NCBI GenBank assembly: GCA_964454015.1
Contig: CAYVQF010000023.1
Coordinates: forward strand, 9,303 to 73,302
Length of the DNA stretch: 64,000 nt
Source: CAYVQF01 sp964454015
Lineage (GTDB): Bacteria > Myxococcota_A > Bradymonadia > UBA4248
Reading direction: 5' to 3'
The position numbers were made by a program, and so were the translations under genes. The notes beneath the pieces are model-generated. The model saw only the letters and a program-made list of their open reading frames with translations, ran no database searches and had not been told where the DNA came from. Shown one piece after another: positions 8,333 to 16,398 of this stretch (its first letter is position 1; the number at the start of each line of letters is the position of its first letter).

Positions 8333-8854
8333 ATGTCCTTCTCAGCCCTCCTCGACCTGGCTCTCCCGCGCGCCTATGTCGCCGCCGTGCGCTGGCTCAA
8401 TGACCGCGAAACGGCGCGCGACGCCTGCCAGGAAGCGGCGTCGCGCGCCTGGGCCGCCCAGGCTTCCTATGACCCCTCCCGCGCCTTCTACCCCTGGTTC
8501 TATTGTATACTCCGCAACTACTGCACGGACCTGCGCAAACAGCGCAGCCGCGTCCAGCTCACGGACGACCTCGACGTCAACGCCGAGGACGACACGGAGC
8601 GCGCCTACATCAACGGTGAAGAAGAGCGGCGCCTCCTCGCGGCCATCGCCACCCTCGATCCGCCCCTGCGCGAGATCATCGAGCTGCGCCACTTCCAAGA
8701 CCTCAGCTACCGCGAAATCGCCGACATTCTCGACTGCCCCGAGGGCACCGTCATGAGCCGCCTCTATCGGGCCCGTCGCAGCCTCCGCGAGAAGCTCACC
8801 GCCGCCACCCCTACCCAAGCCACCCAGAACGACGCCCCAAGGAGGACCTCATGA
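8333..8854 (+). CDS. ECF-type RNA polymerase sigma factor
   Basis: Sigma-70 family ECF factor of 173 aa. The ATG at 8333 was chosen for GAGGT 6 nt upstream; the frame is open to 8261. Region 2 is seen as RETARDACQEAASRAWAAQ and FYPWFYCILRNYCTDLRKQ. Region 4 is a clear helix-turn-helix (LREIIELRHFQDLSYREIAD, then CPEGTVMSRLYRARRSL). It overlaps the next gene by 4 nt (ATGA), and that gene encodes a zinc-binding anti-sigma factor, so the two form a regulatory pair. The signal it answers is unknown. Confidence 0.9.
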   Translation: MSFSALLDLALPRAYVAAVRWLNDRETARDACQEAASRAWAAQASYDPSRAFYPWFYCILRNYCTDLRKQRSRVQLTDDLDVNAEDDTERAYINGEEERRLLAAIATLDPPLREIIELRHFQDLSYREIADILDCPEGTVMSRLYRARRSLREKLTAATPTQATQNDAPRRTS

Positions 8855-9291
8855 CCACGGACCACCAGATTTTCGAGCACCTCCTCATGAAGGCCATCGA
8901 CCAGCAGCTCAACGCCGAGGAACGCCAGCGCTTCGAGGCCCACCTCGTGACCTGCCGCACCTGTCAGGAGGAGTACCAGGACTTCAAAGCCATCAAGGAT
9001 CGCACGGACACCCTGAGTCAGCGTATCATGCAGGACGCCGCGGGCATCCCGCCCCGGGAGCGCCCCGGCGCACGCCGCCTGGTCACGCTCGCCACCCTCA
9101 GCATCGTTGCGGGTCTCCTCTTTCTCATCGCCTTTGCCGGCTACCACTTGGCCCTCGACCCCCAGACACCCCTGTTGGTCAAAAGCGCCGCCGCCTTGGT
9201 CACCGCCGGCGGACTCGCCCTCGCTTCACATGCCTTCTATCAACGCGCCCGTGCCCATCGCACTGACCCTTACCAGGAGATCGACCAATGA
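8851..9291 (+). CDS. Zinc-binding membrane anti-sigma factor (zf-HC2 type)
   Basis: Partner of the preceding sigma factor, 146 aa. The N-terminal zf-HC2 motif is His31, Cys35, Cys38 (HLVTCRTC). Two hydrophobic segments follow (about 82-104, LVTLATLSIVAGLLFLIAF; and about 111-131, LLVKSAAALVTAGGLALAS), so it is probably an inner-membrane protein with both ends in the cytoplasm. ZAS-domain proteins hold their cognate sigma factor inactive. It overlaps both neighbours by 4 nt (8851-8854 and 9288-9291), giving a tightly coupled three-gene unit. Confidence 0.85.
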   Translation: MTTDHQIFEHLLMKAIDQQLNAEERQRFEAHLVTCRTCQEEYQDFKAIKDRTDTLSQRIMQDAAGIPPRERPGARRLVTLATLSIVAGLLFLIAFAGYHLALDPQTPLLVKSAAALVTAGGLALASHAFYQRARAHRTDPYQEIDQ

Positions 9292-9674
9292 GTGAAGGAC
9301 ACCTCATCAAATCCGCTTCCGGTGCCGTCACCGGTTTCAAACACCGCATCCTCGTCGCCACCACCGACGCCCTTCCCGGACACGACATCGTGGAAGTCCT
9401 TGGCGTGGTGCGCGGCAACACCATCCGCGCCCGCCACGTGGGCCGCGACATCCTGGCGGTCTTTCGCAACATGGTCGGCGGTGAAATCAAAGACTACACC
9501 AAAATGCTCGGCGAGAGCCGCGAGCAGGCCATCGATCGCATGGTCGACCAAGCCATCGCCATGGGCGCCAACGCCGTGGTCGGCATGCGCTTCACCACGT
9601 CCACCGTGATGCAAGGCGCCGCAGAGCTCCTGGCCTACGGCACGGCGGTCCGCATCGCCAACCCCAGCGACTGA
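9288..9674 (+). CDS. YbjQ/UPF0145 family protein
   Basis: Small soluble protein of 128 aa with the YbjQ hallmarks: an opening beta segment ending in VEVLGVVRGNTIRARHVGRD, then REQAIDRMVDQAIAMGANAVVGMRF. The family is described as a putative heavy-metal-binding, pentamer-forming domain of unknown function. It is translationally coupled (ATGA) to the anti-sigma factor, so it is likely part of the same ECF-controlled response or sensory module. No membrane segment is seen. Confidence 0.88.
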   Translation: MSEGHLIKSASGAVTGFKHRILVATTDALPGHDIVEVLGVVRGNTIRARHVGRDILAVFRNMVGGEIKDYTKMLGESREQAIDRMVDQAIAMGANAVVGMRFTTSTVMQGAAELLAYGTAVRIANPSD

Positions 9675-9776
9675 TTACCCTCGCCCGTTGCCCCTTGGCT
9701 CCGACCATGCGACAACGCCCGTGGCTTCTCATTTTGGGATCCACCTGCCGAGGACAGCGCCTCAGGAGAGCCAATC

Positions 9777-11207
9777 ATGGGACAGGGTCAGACGCACACC
9801 ACCCACCACGCCAGCCTTGCGCAGCACCTCACTGCATGGGTTGGCTACGCCACCATCGCCTGCCTCGCCGCTGGCTGTCTGTGCAATCCTCCCAGGCCGC
9901 CGCGCACCGATTACGAGGCGCCACCGCCCGGTCTCGAGGCGGAAGGCGATCACATGGAGAGCCATTACAGCGTGCACCTGCGCCAGCACATCACCGGCGC
10001 CGGCACCTGCACCGTCCAAGCCGTTGCGCCCCTGCCCAGCGGTGACTTCATCATCGCCGGCACCTTCTCCGGGCGCCTCGACCTCGGCACGGCCGTACTT
10101 GCCCAGGGCACACGCGACGCCTTTGTCGCGCGTCTGTCGGCGCAAGGCGAGCTGCAGTGGCTACGTCACCTCTACGCCACTGACACGGTGCAGCTCAACG
10201 CCATCGCCGTGGCCGGCGACGACCTGTGGCTAGCCGGTCACTTCGAAGGTGAGCTCCACCTGGGGGATCTGCGAAGCGCCACGGCTCAAGGGGCCTTCGT
10301 CGCGCTGCTGGACCTGAGCGGCGCACCGGCCTGGCTAAACAGCCATGGCCCTGCGGGCAGCGCCAGCGCCGCCGCCATCGTCGCCGCCGGCGACCACGCC
10401 TGGCTGACGGGCTTCGTCAGCCAGAACGGGCTGACCCAAAGCCTGACCCAAGCCTGGCATCGCGATGGCACCCTGCGTTGGTCGCACACCAGCCAGGGGA
10501 GCACCTTCGCCAAAAGCGCCGCCATCGCCCGCACGCCTTCAGGGGTGCTCGTCGGCGGCGATTTCAGCGACGACCTCGCCATGGGTGAGCACCGCGTCAG
10601 CAGCAGCGGCGGCCGCGACATCTTCCTCACTGCCTTGGACGACGCGGGTCAGCCGCAGTGGCTCCGCGCCTATGGCGGACCCGCGACGGACCGCGCCACC
10701 GCCCTGGCCGTGGCACCTGATGGCCGTCTCTTCCTTGGCGGCGTCTTCACCACCTCCCTCACCATGGACACGGCCACCATCGAAGGTGGGCATCTGCGCA
10801 ACCCCTTCATCGCAGCCCTGAGCCCCACGGGGGAACACCTCTGGTCTCGCGCCTTTGTCAGCTCCCAACCCGGCGAGGTGCGGTGGTTGGGTTTGCTCGC
10901 CGGGATGGGTGACGCGACGCTCTTGGCTGTGGCCGGGCATTTCCAAGGCGAGGTCAACCTCGGCGGCGGCCTCATGGTCAGCAACGACCTCTCGGCCGAC
11001 CTCTTCGTCGGCTTCTTCGCCTGCGATGACGGCAACCACCAGCGCTCATTCTGGCTGGGCTGCAGCGGTCAAGAGCGTTTACACGGCGCGGCCATGCTCG
11101 GCAACAGCCTCGAGGGCGTGCGCATCCTCCTGGGAGCCAGCGTCGACACCTGCGCCGAGGAGCCGGCCATCGACCAAGACGGCCTCTTGTGGGTCGTCTC
11201 GCCCTGA
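9777..11207 (+). CDS. Repeat-containing surface lipoprotein (beta-propeller-like)
   Basis: Predicted lipoprotein of 476 aa; AGGAG lies 8 nt before the ATG. The signal peptide ends in CLAAGC (Cys34). The mature part contains about seven degenerate repeats built around G-x-F-x-G-x-(L/V)-x-(L/M)-G (for example IIAGTFSGRLDLG, WLAGHFEGELHLG, VGGDFSDDLAMG, LGGVFTTSLTMD, VAGHFQGEVNLG), each followed by a D-(A/I)-F-(V/I)-A-x-L strand. This resembles SBBP-type propeller repeats of delta-proteobacterial cell-surface proteins. Its role is unknown. It faces the next gene tail to tail, with only 8 nt between stops. Confidence 0.75.
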   Translation: MGQGQTHTTHHASLAQHLTAWVGYATIACLAAGCLCNPPRPPRTDYEAPPPGLEAEGDHMESHYSVHLRQHITGAGTCTVQAVAPLPSGDFIIAGTFSGRLDLGTAVLAQGTRDAFVARLSAQGELQWLRHLYATDTVQLNAIAVAGDDLWLAGHFEGELHLGDLRSATAQGAFVALLDLSGAPAWLNSHGPAGSASAAAIVAAGDHAWLTGFVSQNGLTQSLTQAWHRDGTLRWSHTSQGSTFAKSAAIARTPSGVLVGGDFSDDLAMGEHRVSSSGGRDIFLTALDDAGQPQWLRAYGGPATDRATALAVAPDGRLFLGGVFTTSLTMDTATIEGGHLRNPFIAALSPTGEHLWSRAFVSSQPGEVRWLGLLAGMGDATLLAVAGHFQGEVNLGGGLMVSNDLSADLFVGFFACDDGNHQRSFWLGCSGQERLHGAAMLGNSLEGVRILLGASVDTCAEEPAIDQDGLLWVVSP

Positions 11208-11215
11208 GCTTGGCT

Positions 11216-12484
11216 TCAGCGCGGTGGCGCCAACCAGGCCGCCAACACCTTGACCAGCGCTTCGGGCGCGGCCATCTGCGCCCAGGCGTCAGGGCTAGGG
11301 GCGGCCGAGCCCGCGGCGTCGCTCACGACGAACCACTCTGCCGGCGCCGCACCGTTGTGTGCACCTTCGCTAGCATAGAGGACGCCTTGCTCACCCTGGG
11401 CGAAGGCGCGGGCCATGATCTGGCCATCCCAGGCGCTGACGAAGAGCAGCTCCCGGCCATCGGTGCAGAGGAGGTTGCGGAGCACAGGCGTGCAGGCACG
11501 GAGACCGCGTTCGTCGCGACGCTGCCACAGCTCGTCTCCGGTCTCGGGGATCAGGGCGCGCGTCAGACCATTGGCCTGGTGAATGAGCAGGTTCCCCGAG
11601 GGTGTCCAGCCCACATCGACGGCTTCGACGCCTTCGCTCCAGTCCAGCAAACCTTTACGCGCCGTCTGTGCCACCCAAAAAGCACCGGAGCCATCGGTCG
11701 CGGCGAGGAGGTTGTCGCCAGGGGCCAGGACAATCTCCGTCACCGTGCGGTTGACGCGGCCGATGAAGCGGAGATCGGCGCCCAGGGCGGGCTCCCACAC
11801 CCAGATCAGTCCCCGATGCTGGGCGTCATCCAAGGCCACGGCCAGCAGGCCCGACTCGCCAATGGCCAGCGCCGAAGGCGTCGCCGGCAGGGCCAGCGTC
11901 TGCAAGGCTTCTTGGCGGGCGAGAAAGTCTTGCATGCGCTCGCCGGCGCGGATGGGTTCCGCCTGGAGGGTCAGGTCCCAGAAGCCGAGCTCGGCGCCGC
12001 GGGCGAGGACGAAATGCTTCCCACCGGGGCTGACCAACGCCAAGTCGGGGTGCGCCCAGGCGTTGAATCGCAACAACTCGATGCCGCCATCGAGAGCGAG
12101 CACCCGCGGCGGCGCGTTCATGGCGATCACCCAGTGGGAGTGAGGCACCAGCATGAGCCGCTCCTCGTTAGGGATGGCCCCGCGGCGGGTCAAGGCGGCC
12201 GTCCCCGGATCGACGTGCCACAGGCCGCCGTCGGCCGTGGCGAAATGGACATCCTGGCCTTGGCCAGCCGTCATGGAGACGATCCACCCATCCTTCGCAG
12301 GCGCGGCCACGAGGCGCACCTCTGCGCCCTTGTCCAAGCGCCGCGCCCCTTCCCGGGTCGCCTCCACGGCGCTCTCTGCCGTGTCGTGCGGGACAGTGGC
12401 ACCACAGCCCGGCGCCACCAGCGCTGCCCCCAGAAGGGCCACCCATGCCATCCCCATCCGTCGCAAAAAGTTCTTGTCTTTCAT
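11216..12484 (-). CDS. WD40/PQQ-like propeller lipoprotein
   Basis: Predicted lipoprotein of 422 aa. The ATG at 12484 starts a short basic n-region and the signal ends in ALVAPGC (Cys27). The body has repeated strands of the type ALAIGESGLLAVALDD, EIVLAPGDNLLAATDG and VDVGWTPSGNLLIHQ, which is the rhythm of WD40-like or PQQ-like propellers. It ends in a helical tail (DAWAQMAAPEALVKVLAAWL). No enzyme motif is visible. A scaffolding or binding function in the envelope is possible. It is divergent from the FAM20-like gene across a 218-nt gap. Confidence 0.65.
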   Translation of the reverse strand: MKDKNFLRRMGMAWVALLGAALVAPGCGATVPHDTAESAVEATREGARRLDKGAEVRLVAAPAKDGWIVSMTAGQGQDVHFATADGGLWHVDPGTAALTRRGAIPNEERLMLVPHSHWVIAMNAPPRVLALDGGIELLRFNAWAHPDLALVSPGGKHFVLARGAELGFWDLTLQAEPIRAGERMQDFLARQEALQTLALPATPSALAIGESGLLAVALDDAQHRGLIWVWEPALGADLRFIGRVNRTVTEIVLAPGDNLLAATDGSGAFWVAQTARKGLLDWSEGVEAVDVGWTPSGNLLIHQANGLTRALIPETGDELWQRRDERGLRACTPVLRNLLCTDGRELLFVSAWDGQIMARAFAQGEQGVLYASEGAHNGAAPAEWFVVSDAAGSAAPSPDAWAQMAAPEALVKVLAAWLAPPR

Positions 12485-12637
12485 GCTTCCACACCCCTCG
12501 GCCATGCGCTACAAAGGCACCCAGCGCCCCACGCGCCAGGAGGGAATCCTAACATGCGTCCCGGTGTTCCCCAAAGCATCCCGCCCTGGATCGCGTGAGG
12601 TCAATCGCCCGCATCTCAGCGGCGCACATCGAAGCCG

Positions 12638-12683
12638 CCGCGCTACCGTTTCCCTTTGAGCCGCGCTACCGTTTCCCTTTGAG
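12638..12683. repeat. Perfect 23-bp tandem duplication in divergent intergenic region
   Basis: Two head-to-tail identical 23-bp copies (12638-12660 and 12661-12683), each containing CGCTACCGTTTCCCTTTGAG. They lie 20 nt before the ATG used for the FAM20-like lipoprotein. They could be a recent slippage duplication or a paired regulator site upstream of that gene. Nothing in the sequence decides which. Confidence 0.85.
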
Positions 12684-12702
12684 GAAGAGTCACCCCCGCC
12701 CC

Positions 12703-14163
12703 ATGATGACCGCTGTGCATTGCAAGCCCTGCCTCTACCTGTCCTTGGCCGCCCTCCTCCTGACCTCCTGCGCCGCCAGCATGACGGACTACGTGCCGCC
12801 CCTCTTCGACCCCCTGCCGGCGCGTCATGAGGTCGATACGGCCCACGCCATCCTCGTGGTGCGTCCGCTGGTGCAAGGCCATTGGCGACGCGCCCATGCC
12901 CGGCTCCGGGTCGCAGAGAGCGCCCACCGGGTCGGCCAGATCTTCGCCGGCATCGACCAGAGCGCCCTCCCCTTTCGCCTCCAGATCGCCCGCCACCTCT
13001 ACGCCGAGGGGCGAATCGACGAGGCCCTGGCCCATTTCGCGCGCTGCGCTGCCGATGGCTTCATCGTCCCCGAGCTTTACCTGGAGCACGGCCTCGGTTT
13101 GCTGAACAATGGCCGCCATCGCAGCGCCAGGATCCTCATTTTTGCCGGCCAAGATCGCTTTCCCGACGACGCCGCCCTCGCGGCCGCTGCGGACCGCGCC
13201 ATTGATGAAGACCCGCTGCTCTTCCCCCCCGTGCTGCGCACCCTGGTCGCTGCGGACAATAACCTCATCAAATCTTTGGGCGGCGGCTCCACCATCACCC
13301 TGCGCTATGTCGAGGATGGGGTCACCCTCGCGGCCCTCAAGCCAGATCAAGAACAACGCCAGAGCATGTACCGCTCTGAGATCGCCTTCTATCGCCTGTG
13401 CGAGGTGCTGCGCTGCCGCTTCCGCGTCCCCTACAACGAAGAGGTCCGCATCAGCCGCCAAGATTTCAATACGCTCTACGGCCGCCTCGACACACCGGCC
13501 CAACGGGGCTATCGCACCAAGTTTCACGAGCTCGTCTGGCGCACCGTCGATGGCGACACCTACCTCTATGCCACCTTCAAAGAATGGATGCCCGCCTTCG
13601 TCGGCTTCCCCATCGAGGTGTCCGAGGTCTGGAAGGGCTGGCTGAGCGCCACGAGCCGCGTCGACTATGGCGCGCCGGCGACGGATTTCTTGCCGGCCAT
13701 CGCCAAGGCCGCTGGCAGCCGCGGCCAAAGCGGCCACAGCCGCCGCATGGAGTGGGCCGCGAGACTGAGTCTCGGGGATCTCGTCGCCCAGATCTCGGAC
13801 GTCCTGGTCGTGGACTTCCTCACCAACAACTGGGACCGCTTCGCTGGGGAGATGGATAACTATGGCGCCAACTGTCACTTCGTCGAGGGGGGTCTCCTCG
13901 CCTTGGACAACGGCGCCGCCTTCCCGCCGTGGCACACCGACCGCGTCGTGCGCCGCCTGCGCCTCACCCAGCGCTTCAGCAAAGCGCTGATTCACGGCAT
14001 CCGTCGCCTCGAATACGACAAGACCTTGAACCGCCTCTTCCCCACGCCCACCCGCGATGAGATTCGGGCCTTCGATCTCTTCTGGGAGCGGCGCGATCAG
14101 CTCTTGACCACCGTGGACGAGCTCATCGAGCGCCACGGCGAGGCAGAGATCTTGGTCTTCTAA
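12703..14163 (+). CDS. FAM20/HipA-like kinase predicted as lipoprotein
   Basis: Protein of 486 aa with a lipoprotein signal (LYLSLAALLLTSC, Cys23) and a C-terminal kinase-like domain. Residues matching the FAM20C pattern are visible: Lys213 in LAALKPDQEQ, Glu226 in RSEIAFYRLCEVL, the catalytic-loop-like DFLTNNWDRF (Asp371, Asp378) and a metal-binding DNGAAF (Asp402). FAM20 proteins are secretory-pathway kinases in animals; bacterial relatives exist but are little studied. The N-terminal 200 residues look helical, like TPR repeats. If translocated, it would act where ATP is scarce, so the substrate and phosphate donor are open questions. The start is uncertain: ATG at 12703 or 12706, with GAGGAAG rather far upstream. 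Confidence 0.7.
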   Translation: MMTAVHCKPCLYLSLAALLLTSCAASMTDYVPPLFDPLPARHEVDTAHAILVVRPLVQGHWRRAHARLRVAESAHRVGQIFAGIDQSALPFRLQIARHLYAEGRIDEALAHFARCAADGFIVPELYLEHGLGLLNNGRHRSARILIFAGQDRFPDDAALAAAADRAIDEDPLLFPPVLRTLVAADNNLIKSLGGGSTITLRYVEDGVTLAALKPDQEQRQSMYRSEIAFYRLCEVLRCRFRVPYNEEVRISRQDFNTLYGRLDTPAQRGYRTKFHELVWRTVDGDTYLYATFKEWMPAFVGFPIEVSEVWKGWLSATSRVDYGAPATDFLPAIAKAAGSRGQSGHSRRMEWAARLSLGDLVAQISDVLVVDFLTNNWDRFAGEMDNYGANCHFVEGGLLALDNGAAFPPWHTDRVVRRLRLTQRFSKALIHGIRRLEYDKTLNRLFPTPTRDEIRAFDLFWERRDQLLTTVDELIERHGEAEILVF

Positions 14164-14543
14164 GGCACCTCTGGGTAGGCCCCGAGGGCGTTCAACTCCT
14201 CGGCCACCGCCGGATGGTCATGGCAGCTCAAGGCCATCTCGACGAGGGCGTCGGCGGCGGCCTCGATGCGCTGCTGCAACAGAAGCAGGTCGGGGTCGCT
14301 GTCCTCGGGGAGGGGCGCACGCCAGAGGGCCTCTCCGTAGGCGAGGCGCCATTGGCGCAGGGCCTCGGCGCCGACGTTACAACGCCTGCCTGCCCGCTCC
14401 CAGATCATCTCTAGCTCGGCATAGCGCGTGATGCGCTCAGACGTGGTCAGCGCCGGTGCCTCCTCGGCCATGGCCGGGGACAGCCAAAGAACGCCGACGA
14501 GGCACAGTCCAAGCTTGGTGCTCGCGTGGGTTCGAGGCGCCAT
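14160..14543 (-). CDS. Small secreted helical protein, unknown
   Basis: Protein of 127 aa with a signal peptide (THASTKLGLCLVGVLWLSPAMA, cleavage near AMA-EE) and a mature helical region with two Cys (RRCNVG and LSCHDHP) that could form a disulfide. GAGGG lies 6 nt before the ATG. It follows the OmpA-domain gene by 15 nt on the same strand, so it is probably co-expressed and may work with it in the periplasm. It overlaps the end of the convergent FAM20-like gene by 4 nt. I recognise no family. Confidence 0.7.
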   Translation of the reverse strand: MAPRTHASTKLGLCLVGVLWLSPAMAEEAPALTTSERITRYAELEMIWERAGRRCNVGAEALRQWRLAYGEALWRAPLPEDSDPDLLLLQQRIEAAADALVEMALSCHDHPAVAEELNALGAYPEVP

Positions 14544-14558
14544 GTCAGCCCTCTGCCG

Positions 14559-15584
14559 TCAAGGAATGCGCTTCCAATTGGAGGTCGGGAAATCTGGGCT
14601 CTGGGGCTTGGCATTGGAGAGCACGTAGACGGCGCGTCGGTTCTGCTCGTGGGGGGTCTCGTCGGGGGTGGGGACAGCCAGGACGCTCTCACCGAAGCCC
14701 TGATAGTACACGGGTATTTTTATGCCATTTTGGCGAAACCACTGGGCGATCGCTTTGGCGCGGCGCTCACTGAGCTCGAGATTGGCCTGCTTGGAACCCA
14801 CCGTGTCGGTGTAGCCAGCGATGTAGAGCTCGATGGAGATGTCGTCGAAGGTGCGCAGCGCCTCGCGAATGGGTGCCAGGGTCTCTTCCAGATGGGGCAC
14901 TTGATCGTCGCGAATGCTCGCAGCCGCCGTGTCGAAGACGATGTCCGTGTGGGGAATCTCCAGACGGAAGACCTCGGTCAGTCGCCAAGCGCCGAGGGCA
15001 TCGTAGACCTTGAGCCGCATCAACACCGGCAGCACGTCCACGTTCTTCCAGGCGATCTTCTCCTTGCGCGAGGTGCCACCATAGGTGACTTCAACCTGTT
15101 CGATGAGCTGCTTCCCGTCACCGTAGAGCTCCAGCTCCGCCCGCACGGCAGGTCTGCTGGTGGCAAAGGGCACCACGCCTTGGCTGAGGTCGATCCCCGC
15201 GAGGTCGACGTCGAGGAGCAGGGCCGCCAAGGTCTCGATGCGGAAGGTCGTGCTGCCGGCCCAGGTCCCTTCGGCGTTGACGGCGCTGATCTCCATGGTG
15301 AAATCGTGCAGGCCCACCTTCTCTTCCCACTCGAAGGTCTTGGACTCACCTTTCTTGAGTGAAGGGATCTGATGTACCACCGCCTTGTTGCGCCCCTTCG
15401 TCAGCTTGATCTCGACCTTCTGCAGGTCCACCACGGCTTGGATGCGCAGCGCCGCTGGGCTGTCCTCCATGTGCTGCAGGGTCACCTCGTAGTTCAGCGG
15501 CGGCGTATCGGCCAGCGCCTCGACCGCACCTGGCGCCAGCAGCGCGACCATGGTGATCACCACGACCCAATGGATTCTGTTCAT
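14559..15584 (-). CDS. OmpA-domain periplasmic protein
   Basis: Protein of 341 aa with a signal peptide (MNRIHWVVVITMVALLAPGAVEALA). The middle has two Ig-like or beta-sandwich stretches. The C-terminal third (about 210-330) is an OmpA-like peptidoglycan-binding domain, seen from DIVFDTAAASIRDDQVPHL, LYIAGYTDTVGSKQANLELSERRAKAIAQWF and NRRAVYVL. The domain anchors proteins to the cell wall. No N-terminal beta-barrel is evident, so it is a periplasmic binder and not a porin. A small secreted protein gene follows in the same direction. Confidence 0.85.
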   Translation of the reverse strand: MNRIHWVVVITMVALLAPGAVEALADTPPLNYEVTLQHMEDSPAALRIQAVVDLQKVEIKLTKGRNKAVVHQIPSLKKGESKTFEWEEKVGLHDFTMEISAVNAEGTWAGSTTFRIETLAALLLDVDLAGIDLSQGVVPFATSRPAVRAELELYGDGKQLIEQVEVTYGGTSRKEKIAWKNVDVLPVLMRLKVYDALGAWRLTEVFRLEIPHTDIVFDTAAASIRDDQVPHLEETLAPIREALRTFDDISIELYIAGYTDTVGSKQANLELSERRAKAIAQWFRQNGIKIPVYYQGFGESVLAVPTPDETPHEQNRRAVYVLSNAKPQSPDFPTSNWKRIP

Positions 15585-15742
15585 GACCTACTCACTTGCA
15601 GCGGGGTTGCGCCCGGTTCGTTCAGCTCGGACCACCTGCGTCGGCGCAGAGCACAGCGCGCCAAACAACGTGCCAAGACGTCGCGCCCAAGCCCATGATT
15701 CAACCCAAAATGTCGCGTCGAGCCCATCGCGCACGCCCTCAC

Positions 15743-16396
15743 TCAGAGACGCGGTTCTAGGTAAACACAGGTCGTGGCCTTCGGGAGCGACGTGGGAGTC
15801 ACCTCCCAGGCGCTGCCTCCCGGCCGCAGGATCTCGGAACACTGCGCCAAGAACGGGGTCACCGGCGCGATGTCGAAACCGCAGCGCGCCGTCTTGAAAT
15901 GACAGGGGATCACCACGGTTGGCGCCAGCTCGGCGACCACGGCCAGCGCCCCAGCGGCGTCCAGGGTGTAATATCCGCCAACCGGGATGATGAGGATGTC
16001 CAGCGGCCCAAGGGCGTTCTTCTGCCCGACCGAGAGCTGTTCGCCTAAATCACCTGCATGGCACAGGCGTAGGCCATCGGCTTCCACCACCTTCATGTCC
16101 ACGCTGCCCCCAAAGCGTGTCCCGCCCTCACTGTCGTGGAAAGCCGAAACGGAAAAAACCCGCACCCCAGGCAAGACACCGGCGTCGCGGATGATCGTGA
16201 ATGGCTGGGGCAAGCCCGCGGTATAGCAGTGGTCTTTGTGGTCGTGCGTGATGATCACGGCGTCGCAGGGCGTCTCGATGGGTCCATAGGCCACCCTGCC
16301 GTCGTAGCCACCCGATTCGTAGGGGTCGAAGAGGAGGCGCTGGCCAGCGGCAGTGGTGACGAGAAAAGCCGCATGGCCGAGGTAATCGATGCGCAT
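15743..16396 (-). CDS. Metallo-beta-lactamase-fold metal-dependent hydrolase
   Basis: Soluble enzyme of 217 aa, UlaG/YtkL-like group. The ATG at 16396 has GGAGGG 7 nt upstream. The fold starts MRIDYLGHAAFLV, then the metal-binding motif THDHKDH, a later LCHAGDLGE, and a terminal VVIPCHFKT segment. These supply the His/Asp ligands of the two-metal site. The substrate cannot be told. It starts 2 nt after the stop of the large glycosyltransferase, so the two are probably cotranscribed. Confidence 0.85.
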   Translation of the reverse strand: MRIDYLGHAAFLVTTAAGQRLLFDPYESGGYDGRVAYGPIETPCDAVIITHDHKDHCYTAGLPQPFTIIRDAGVLPGVRVFSVSAFHDSEGGTRFGGSVDMKVVEADGLRLCHAGDLGEQLSVGQKNALGPLDILIIPVGGYYTLDAAGALAVVAELAPTVVIPCHFKTARCGFDIAPVTPFLAQCSEILRPGGSAWEVTPTSLPKATTCVYLEPRL

Positions 16397-16398
16397 GG

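Noticed and set aside
11189..12598. 469-aa plus-strand open frame opposite the WD40-like lipoprotein
   Set aside because: No signal, no motif, His/Arg/Gln-rich composition; shadow of the minus-strand gene.
12643..14136. 497-aa minus-strand open frame opposite the FAM20-like gene
   Set aside because: Glu/Gly/Ala/Val-rich mirror frame without motifs. The plus strand has a signal peptide and conserved kinase residues.
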